DNA of 11,976 nucleotides from Desulfobacterales bacterium (lineage in GTDB: Bacteria > Desulfobacterota > Desulfobacteria > Desulfobacterales > JAUCGF01), in the NCBI GenBank assembly GCA_029940345.1, contig JAOZRC010000009.1, positions 1 through 11,976 on the forward strand, written 5' to 3'. The translations under genes and the position numbers were made by a program. The notes beneath the pieces are model-generated. The model had not been told where the DNA came from and made no database searches. It saw only the letters and a program-made list of their open reading frames with translations. Shown in pieces: positions 6,358 to 11,976 of this stretch (position 1 is the stretch's first letter; each line of letters begins with the position of its first letter).

Positions 6358-8292
6358 CTATTCATACCCTACCGCCTGAATCAGGCGCGCAATTTCCTTG
6401 TAATTAAACGCCTCGGACATGGCTTGCAGCCATCCGGCCAGCCCCTCGTCGCAGCCGCGCACTTCATTGATCAAATGTTCGATCTCTTCCATGTCGGCGC
6501 TCACGGCGGCGTTTTCAAGTCTCTGGCGTAGTTTGATCGGCAGCCTGACGATGGCGTCATGCAGCTCTTCCTTCGTTTTAACTTCCGGCCGGGCAGGCTT
6601 TACTTCTTGCTTTTCATATATATAATCCAGTTCCAGGTACTTTTTAATTTTATCGTAAATCTCCGCTTCCCGGAACGGTTTACCGATATAGTCATCACAG
6701 CCGGCGGAAAGCGCTTTTGTCAGGTATTCGTTAAAAGCACTGGCGGTGACAGCAATAATTATCACACAGCGGCCTTTTCCCTTTGATTTGATATACAGGG
6801 CGGCTTCAAACCCGCTCATGACCGGTAGGCGTTTATCCATAAAGATCAGATGGGGTTTCCATTGTTCCCATATTTCAATGGCGCGGCGGCCGTTGTCCGC
6901 TTCCCGGATTTCAACTTCCAAAACATCAAGCAGGTTTATCAGCAATTTCCGATTGTCCTGATTGCCGTCAGCCACAAGGATTCGGCAAGGGCCCTGGTTT
7001 TGTTTTATTTCGATATTCCAGGGTTCGGGTTTTTCATCTTCCACGACAGGCAGGTCGACCAGAATATCAAACTTAAACAGGGCTCCCTGGCCGATTTTGC
7101 TGCTGACAGTGATATCCCCTCCCATCATCCGGACAAATCTCCGGCTGATCGCCAGGCCTAAACCAGTTCCTCCCTTTTCAATTCCTTCTGGGGTCTGTTC
7201 AAACGGCTCGAATATTTTATCGAAACTGGTTTCATCAATACCAGGCCCGTTGTCTCGCACTTCCACGATAAGCCGTGGGTCGCCTGTGTTCTGAAAAGTG
7301 AAAGAGACGACGACTTCGCCCTGCTCTGTGAACTTCAGGGCATTGCCCACCAGGTTAATCAGGACCTGGCGAAGTTTGCCTTTATCGGCGATCAGGTGCC
7401 GGGGAGCATTCTGATCCAATTTGATCACCAGTTCCAGGCCACTGGCTTCAACCCGGGGCCGGAACATAATTTCAATATCATTGACCAGGGTGTGAAGATT
7501 AAATACGATGGGATTGATCGCCACATGACCGGCTTCGATTTTCGACATATCCAACACATCATTGATCAGGGTCAACAGATGCTCGGCATTGCGGTTGATG
7601 GTTTCAATGCTCCTCCTGTGCTCCGGGGTCAGATTCGGGTCATTCCGCAGGAACTGGGAATAGCCAATAATACCGTTCATAGGCGTGCGGATTTCATGGC
7701 TGATATTAGCCAGGAAATAACTTTTGGCTTTATTAGCGACTTCAGCCGCCTCCAGGGCCAGTTGCAGTTCCGCGGTGCGCTCTTCCACTCGTCGTTCCAG
7801 TGTTTCATTGGCCTGCCGCAAGGCTTTGCGGGTGGTTTTTTCCTTTTCCAGCGCAGTCTCTAACAAGTTTTGTTTTTGCTCCAGTTGTTTCTCCTGCTGG
7901 TAACTGCGCAATGCTTCGGTGATGGTCATCTTGAAATCAGCCTCATCCCAGGGCTTGGAGATATACCGGTAAAGATTGGCACGGTTCACGGCATTGCCCA
8001 CAGCCTGGGCGTCGGCCTGGCCGGTCAGAAATATTTTCAACGCCTGGGGATGCCGGTGGTGAATTTTTTTTAAAAGTTCATCCCCTTTCATTCCCGGCAT
8101 AATCTGATCGGAGATGATCAAGGGCACTTCCGCGCCTTCGCTAAGCAGATCTTCTAACACTTCCAACGCTTCTTCACCGCTTTCTGCGATTTCGATGGCA
8201 TAGTCATCGCCCACATTGATGATAAGCTGATCCATGATGCTGGTCAGCACCACCGGTTCATCATCCACGCATAAAATAACGGGTTTTTTCAT
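6358..8292 (-). CDS. Soluble hybrid histidine kinase (REC-HisKA-HATPase-REC-tail)
   Basis: 644 residues, no membrane segment, so a cytoplasmic kinase. Domain order: REC1 (1-125; D10, D11, phosphoacceptor D62 in [13 protein letters not shown]90, K113); coiled coil (~130-185); HisKA with H199 in [15 protein letters not shown]; HATPase with N-box INLVGNALK (N313, N317), DNGPGI (347-352) and [10 protein letters not shown] (374-383); REC2 (~437-552; D486, T516, K538); and a ~75-residue helical tail. REC2 is unusual: the normal acidic pair is ADGN, so the second, metal-binding aspartate is glycine (G443), and the phosphoacceptor loop reads MDKRLP rather than MDMRMP. The tail looks Hpt-like in size but has no HxxKG phosphotransfer motif. 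The start overlaps the REC gene stop (ATGA). REC1 lets another kinase control this one. Confidence 0.93.
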   Translation of the reverse strand: MKKPVILCVDDEPVVLTSIMDQLIINVGDDYAIEIAESGEEALEVLEDLLSEGAEVPLIISDQIMPGMKGDELLKKIHHRHPQALKIFLTGQADAQAVGNAVNRANLYRYISKPWDEADFKMTITEALRSYQQEKQLEQKQNLLETALEKEKTTRKALRQANETLERRVEERTAELQLALEAAEVANKAKSYFLANISHEIRTPMNGIIGYSQFLRNDPNLTPEHRRSIETINRNAEHLLTLINDVLDMSKIEAGHVAINPIVFNLHTLVNDIEIMFRPRVEASGLELVIKLDQNAPRHLIADKGKLRQVLINLVGNALKFTEQGEVVVSFTFQNTGDPRLIVEVRDNGPGIDETSFDKIFEPFEQTPEGIEKGGTGLGLAISRRFVRMMGGDITVSSKIGQGALFKFDILVDLPVVEDEKPEPWNIEIKQNQGPCRILVADGNQDNRKLLINLLDVLEVEIREADNGRRAIEIWEQWKPHLIFMDKRLPVMSGFEAALYIKSKGKGRCVIIIAVTASAFNEYLTKALSAGCDDYIGKPFREAEIYDKIKKYLELDYIYEKQEVKPARPEVKTKEELHDAIVRLPIKLRQRLENAAVSADMEEIEHLINEVRGCDEGLAGWLQAMSEAFNYKEIARLIQAVGYE

Positions 8293-8684
8293 GTTTTTTC
8301 CAATCCCGATACCAGGGTTTCGATCAATTCTTTTTCGCTCCAGGGCTTAAAAAGGCAACGATGCAGGTTCGCATGCTGTCGGGTTTTTTCAATGGCGGCT
8401 TCATCCGCCTGGCCGGTGAGCAAGACCGTAACGATACCGGGAAAGCGCTCATGAATTTTAATCAGAAACTCATCGCCCTTCATGCCCGGCATCAGCCAGT
8501 CCGACAGGATTACAAGCACTTCCATGCCATCCTCACTGAGTTCCTCGACCACTTCCAGCGCTTCATCGGCGCTCTCGGCAAATTCGTATTGATAGCGGTC
8601 TTCAAAATGGTTCTGAAGCTGGTCCTTCAAGCTCGTCAATATCATCTCTTCATCGTCAACACATAAGATCGCTTTTTTGGGCAT
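8289..8684 (-). CDS. Single-domain response regulator (CheY-like REC)
   Basis: 131 residues, a complete receiver domain without output: D10-D11, phosphoacceptor D62 in [13 protein letters not shown]90 and K113 in LFKPW. It aligns without gaps, at the same residue numbers, with the N-terminal REC of the hybrid kinase encoded next, sharing ILCVDDE, the MPGMKGDE block and LTGQAD. This indicates a tandem duplication. The start has a clear ribosome binding site (AAAGGAT). The stop overlaps the next start in ATGA. It probably shuttles phosphate between kinases or acts as a phosphate sink, since no DNA-binding or enzymatic domain is attached. Confidence 0.93.
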   Translation of the reverse strand: MPKKAILCVDDEEMILTSLKDQLQNHFEDRYQYEFAESADEALEVVEELSEDGMEVLVILSDWLMPGMKGDEFLIKIHERFPGIVTVLLTGQADEAAIEKTRQHANLHRCLFKPWSEKELIETLVSGLEKT

Positions 8685-8721
8685 GCTATTTATCCTTTAA
8701 TTGGCAGTCTGCGGATGATGG

Positions 8722-10137
8722 CTATCCGGCTTCAATCGGAAACAAAAAGCTGAACGTGGTTTCGCCGGGATAGCTTTCGACTTCGATTTTTCCCTCGTGG
8801 CGGTCAATAATACGGCGGACCATGTTCAATCCCAGTCCGCTGCCCTCGCCGGCCCGCTTGGTGGTAAAAAACGGGTCGAAAATTTTTTCCAGAATCGCCG
8901 CTTCGATGCCGGGGCCAGAGTCCGTGAACCGCACACGAATATTTCCGTTTTGCCGGCCTATGCGGATATCCAGACGGCCACGTCCTTCCATGGCCTGAAT
9001 TGCGTTGTGAATCACGTTGGTCCAGACCTGGTTCAGCTCGTCCGGGTAGCAGAGGATTTCGGGTGCATCTTCGTAATGGGTGGAAACCTCGATGCCGTGC
9101 TTCAAATGGTTATGATAAAGGGTCAACACCACTTCGATGCTTTGAGCCAGATCGGCCTTCAGTTTTTTACCGGATTCATCGAAATGGGTGTAGGTTTTGA
9201 GAGCGAACACCACTTTCGAGGCGCGTTCCACCGCCATGACGATATTCTGGCTATTGTTTTGCTGCATAACCAGTTGATAAGCGGTCTGAACAATAAAGGT
9301 GTTATTGGGTGCCTTAAGCAGCGCCATAAACGGGGGCAGGTTTTTATAAACCCTCATATTGACAAGCGTTGCGGCGACACTTGCAGCCTCGTTGATTTCC
9401 CGGGAAGCCAGTTTTTTCGTCAACAGCTTGCGGGTCTTGCGGGCTTCCCGTGATGATAAGCGCTCCGTATTGCTCAGGGCTGTCTTGACCAGCGCCATAA
9501 AATCAGACCTTTGTTGGGCGGAAAGTTCCCCAAACAGCAGGGGCAGCCGTTCGATAGAATTTTCCATCGCTTTGGTCACATTGGAGATCGACGCCCGTAT
9601 GGCACCCAGCGGCGTATTGATCTCATGGGCGACGCCTGCGATGAGCTGGCCCAGAGCAGCCATTTTTTCACGCTGGATCATCTGATCCTGGGTGGTTTTA
9701 AGCTGCCTCAGGGTATCTTCCAGGCGCTCGTTTTTTTCCTCTAATTCTTTCTGCAGACGGCGCAACTTGAGATGTGTTTCAACCCGTGCGATTACCTCCT
9801 CGGCCTGAAACGGTTTGGTGACATAATCCAGCCCTCCGACGGAGAAGGCTTTGACCTTATCAGTGACGTCGCTTTTGGCGCTAAGAAAAATAACCGGAAT
9901 GTCACGGGTGCGCTCATCCGCTTTCAATTGGATACAGACATCGTAACCGGATATATCGGGCATCATTATATCCAGCAGAATCAAATCCGGCGGGTGGGCC
10001 TGGGCGGCGGACAGCGCCAGTTTGCCGTCCGGCACAGGTCTCACCGAATAGTTCTGATCCGCCAGGATATCGGCGAGCAGTTTCAAATTGGCGACCGTAT
10101 CGTCAACAACCATAATGTTTTGTCTGGCGCTGTTCAT
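8722..10137 (-). CDS. REC-histidine kinase with long insert in the phosphoacceptor region
   Basis: 471 residues, soluble. An N-terminal receiver (1-122) has D12, D13, phosphoacceptor D56 in [12 protein letters not shown]86 and K108. A coiled coil (~123-158) leads to the phosphoacceptor helix with H171 in [16 protein letters not shown]. The second dimerisation helix ([15 protein letters not shown]) comes only at ~302-316, so about 100 extra residues (~190-295) separate the two helices. The HATPase follows: N-box WTNVIHNAI (N374, N378), DSGPGI at 406-411, FDPFFTTK and GSGLGL (432-437). All kinase residues are intact. The N-terminal REC suggests that another kinase gates its activity. The start lies in an ATGA overlap with the upstream kinase gene, with AAAAGGG just before it. 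Confidence 0.92.
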   Translation of the reverse strand: MNSARQNIMVVDDTVANLKLLADILADQNYSVRPVPDGKLALSAAQAHPPDLILLDIMMPDISGYDVCIQLKADERTRDIPVIFLSAKSDVTDKVKAFSVGGLDYVTKPFQAEEVIARVETHLKLRRLQKELEEKNERLEDTLRQLKTTQDQMIQREKMAALGQLIAGVAHEINTPLGAIRASISNVTKAMENSIERLPLLFGELSAQQRSDFMALVKTALSNTERLSSREARKTRKLLTKKLASREINEAASVAATLVNMRVYKNLPPFMALLKAPNNTFIVQTAYQLVMQQNNSQNIVMAVERASKVVFALKTYTHFDESGKKLKADLAQSIEVVLTLYHNHLKHGIEVSTHYEDAPEILCYPDELNQVWTNVIHNAIQAMEGRGRLDIRIGRQNGNIRVRFTDSGPGIEAAILEKIFDPFFTTKRAGEGSGLGLNMVRRIIDRHEGKIEVESYPGETTFSFLFPIEAG

Positions 10138-11976
10138 CCCTTTTGTTTCACCTCTTCGATTAACTGTAAAATTGTCGTGTACTGATATTGGTCAACCAGA
10201 TGTTTTAATTTTTCTGCCAGACCCCGGTCAAAAGCGCTTATTTTTTCAATCCCGGCGGCAATCATGTCCATATCCACCTTGGCGACAACGTCTTGAAGAT
10301 TATCGAGCATTGCCACTGGCAGCGCCTCCAGCATTTCAGCCGTCAGGGCACCTTGGGAAACAGCGTCCTTGTCCACATCAATGGTTTCGGTTTGTTCATA
10401 TACATATTTTACGCCCAGATGCTTGGTCATGGCCTCAAAAATTTCGGATTCCCTGAACGGTTTGCGGATAAAATCATCACAACCGGCGGAAAGCACCACT
10501 GTGCGCTGTTCGTCAAAAGCGCTAGCTGTCAGCGCGATAACGGCTGTGGCCTGCCCTTTGGCAGTTGCCTTGATGCGTTTGGTTGCTTCGTAACCGTCCA
10601 TGACCGGCATGCGCATGTCCATCCAGATCAGATGCGGCTCCCACGCTTCCCACACTTTGAGCGCGACGGCCCCGTTTTCGGCTTCGCGCACGTCAAACCC
10701 GATGGGGCTGAGCAATTGCACCATCAACCGGCAGTTGTTCAACCGGTCATCCACCACCAAAATTCGGTAAACCGGTTGATCCGATTCAAGCCCGACAACA
10801 CGCAGGGTTTTTTCCCGGGTCTTAATATCGGCGGATTCGGCCAGATCCGCCCTGATATGAAATTTAAACAAGGTTCCTTGTCCCTGCTTGCTTTTAACCT
10901 TCATATCACCACCCATCAAGCGGGCGAATTTACGACTGATCGCCAACCCCAGGCCGGTGCCCTCGTTCGAATCGCGGCCGCTTTCGGACTGGGCAAATGC
11001 GTCAAACAGTGAATTCAATTCATCCGGTTGAATACCTGGTCCTGTGTCTTCGATTTCAAAATCAAGATAATGGGACTTCCCATCTTCATCGTCAGCATCC
11101 GAAATTTGGTAACACCTGACCCGAACCGCGATGCCACCTTCGGTGGTAAATTTCATCGCGTTGCTCATCAAATTGATGATAATCTGCCTCAGCCGGCCTT
11201 CATCAGCACTGACATATTGGGGCGTCGCGTCCTCAATGTCCACGGTGAATTGCAGTTTTTTCTCCCTGGCCTGCATCCGGAACATTTCCTCGATATCCGC
11301 TATCAGGCCCCGCAGATCAAAACCGGCATCATTCAGTATGATCCGGCCAGCCTCAATCTTTGACAAATCAAGCACGTCGTTAATCAATATCAGCAGATGT
11401 TCGCCGCTGCGAGTGATGATATCCAGCGTTTCCTTGTTTTCAGCGGTAAGATCAGTGTCGCGGGTCATCAGGCGCGAGAATCCGAGGATCGCATTCAAGG
11501 GCGTACGCAGTTCGTGGCTCATATTGGCCAGGAAAACACTTTTGGACTGGTTGGCAATCTCGGCGTTGCGCTTGGCTTGGGCGAGTTCTTCGGTGCGCTG
11601 TTTGACCCTGTCTTCCAGGAGGTTGCGATGGCGTTCCAATTCTTTTTGGGCCAGGCGGTGATCTTCGAGGGTCTGCCCCAGTTTTTCAAGCAACCCGTTG
11701 ATAGTGAAAACAAGCAGGTCGAGTTCACTTTTTTCGTGGCCCGGGGGCGTGTGCAACAGCTTGGCGGCCGGATTTTCGATATCCGCACCAGCCACCTGCT
11801 GCACCATATCCAGCAGCGGACGGGTCAATGAAACGTAAAAAAGAAACGCCAGAAAAGCCGACAACAAGATATTGCGCACCAAATCACTGAGTATAATCAA
11901 GCCTGATTTGCTGAAAAAATCCCTGGCAATCAGGTAGTTGTCTACAGTGACGCTGAGTCCGCCGACGATGCGTTGC
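10134..11976 (-). CDS. Membrane-bound hybrid histidine kinase, 5' end beyond the window
   Basis: The frame stays open to the right edge, so the gene is partial at its N-terminus. A TTG at 11900 is an internal codon, not the start. Counted from the first visible residue (613 seen): the end of an extracytoplasmic sensor domain ([18 protein letters not shown]); a membrane segment at ~32-50; a HAMP region (~52-105, TRPLLDMV then a helical pair); a coiled coil; HisKA with H154 in [15 protein letters not shown]; HATPase with [15 protein letters not shown] and [12 protein letters not shown] (~403-520) with D409-D410, D453 in [11 protein letters not shown]483 and K505; and a helical C-terminal tail with no phosphotransfer histidine motif. 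Catalytic and receiver residues are all intact. Its core closely resembles that of the REC-first hybrid kinase two genes downstream. It is the likely input sensor of the set. Confidence 0.93.
   Translation of the reverse strand, partial: QRIVGGLSVTVDNYLIARDFFSKSGLIILSDLVRNILLSAFLAFLFYVSLTRPLLDMVQQVAGADIENPAAKLLHTPPGHEKSELDLLVFTINGLLEKLGQTLEDHRLAQKELERHRNLLEDRVKQRTEELAQAKRNAEIANQSKSVFLANMSHELRTPLNAILGFSRLMTRDTDLTAENKETLDIITRSGEHLLILINDVLDLSKIEAGRIILNDAGFDLRGLIADIEEMFRMQAREKKLQFTVDIEDATPQYVSADEGRLRQIIINLMSNAMKFTTEGGIAVRVRCYQISDADDEDGKSHYLDFEIEDTGPGIQPDELNSLFDAFAQSESGRDSNEGTGLGLAISRKFARLMGGDMKVKSKQGQGTLFKFHIRADLAESADIKTREKTLRVVGLESDQPVYRILVVDDRLNNCRLMVQLLSPIGFDVREAENGAVALKVWEAWEPHLIWMDMRMPVMDGYEATKRIKATAKGQATAVIALTASAFDEQRTVVLSAGCDDFIRKPFRESEIFEAMTKHLGVKYVYEQTETIDVDKDAVSQGALTAEMLEALPVAMLDNLQDVVAKVDMDMIAAGIEKISAFDRGLAEKLKHLVDQYQYTTILQLIEEVKQKG

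Larger units (their letters stand above)
627..11976 (-). other. Probable long co-directional gene cluster
   Basis: Ten genes lie on the minus strand. Start/stop overlaps occur at 10134-10137, 8289-8292, 6015-6019, 5190-5193 and 4315-4331. The other gaps are 37, 17, 49 and 86 bases. No convincing internal terminator or strong promoter was seen. Whether it is one transcript is inferred from spacing only; the moxR-DUF58 gap with its hairpin is the most likely break. Confidence 0.55.

Noticed and set aside
6358..6600. C-terminal tail of the hybrid kinase as an Hpt domain
   Set aside because: There is no HxxKG-type phosphotransfer motif in this tail or in that of the paralogous kinase, so an active Hpt call is not supported.
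10293..11012. Long plus-strand open frames opposite the kinase genes (also 7396-7863 and 8797-9453)
   Set aside because: They are antisense shadows of strongly conserved kinase domains; their translations show no family motif and have skewed composition.
11825..11900. TTG at 11900 as the start of the last kinase
   Set aside because: The frame remains open upstream to the window edge and encodes a plausible end of a sensor domain before the membrane segment, so the gene is truncated by the window rather than starting there.

Overview
The window reads as a chromosomal segment of a Gram-negative bacterium of roughly 45-50% GC. The set of multidomain histidine kinases with RpfG-like receiver domains ([12 protein letters not shown]) and the MoxR/DUF58/DUF4350/DUF4129 cluster are common in Desulfobacterota and Gammaproteobacteria. 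I lean towards a deltaproteobacterial (Desulfobacterota-like) lineage, but the sequence alone does not settle this.

Layout, left to right. Positions 1-542 are an AT-rich patch of decayed mobile DNA. It holds the remnant of an IS200-type tnpA (minus strand). Its 5' leader hairpin is split by a 205-bp MITE-like element with perfect 17-bp terminal inverted repeats and a perfect 10-bp target duplication. Positions 543-626 hold a short terminator-like hairpin. From 627 to the right edge every real gene lies on the minus strand, tightly packed, and can be read as one long transcription unit running right to left.

In order of transcription (right to left) the genes are: a membrane-bound hybrid histidine kinase cut by the window edge (HAMP-HisKA-HATPase-REC-tail); a soluble REC-histidine kinase with an unusually long insert in its dimerisation/phosphoacceptor region; a single-domain REC protein; a soluble REC-HisKA-HATPase-REC-tail hybrid kinase; a small zinc-ribbon/B-box-like protein with a membrane anchor; a polytopic membrane protein; a DUF4129 protein; a DUF4350 protein; a MoxR-family AAA+ ATPase; and a DUF58 protein.

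Working model (inference). The right half is a multi-kinase phosphorelay with four clearly intact receiver domains plus one degenerate one, and no DNA-binding or enzymatic output domain in view. The left half is a MoxR-type ATPase with its usual DUF58 partner and membrane/periplasmic accessory proteins, a module generally linked to chaperone-like maturation or envelope functions. Stop/start overlaps (ATGA at 10134-10137, 8289-8292 and 5190-5193; TAATG at 6015-6019) and a 17-bp gap across the junction of the two halves (6341-6357) suggest co-expression. No CRISPR array, tRNA or rRNA was seen.
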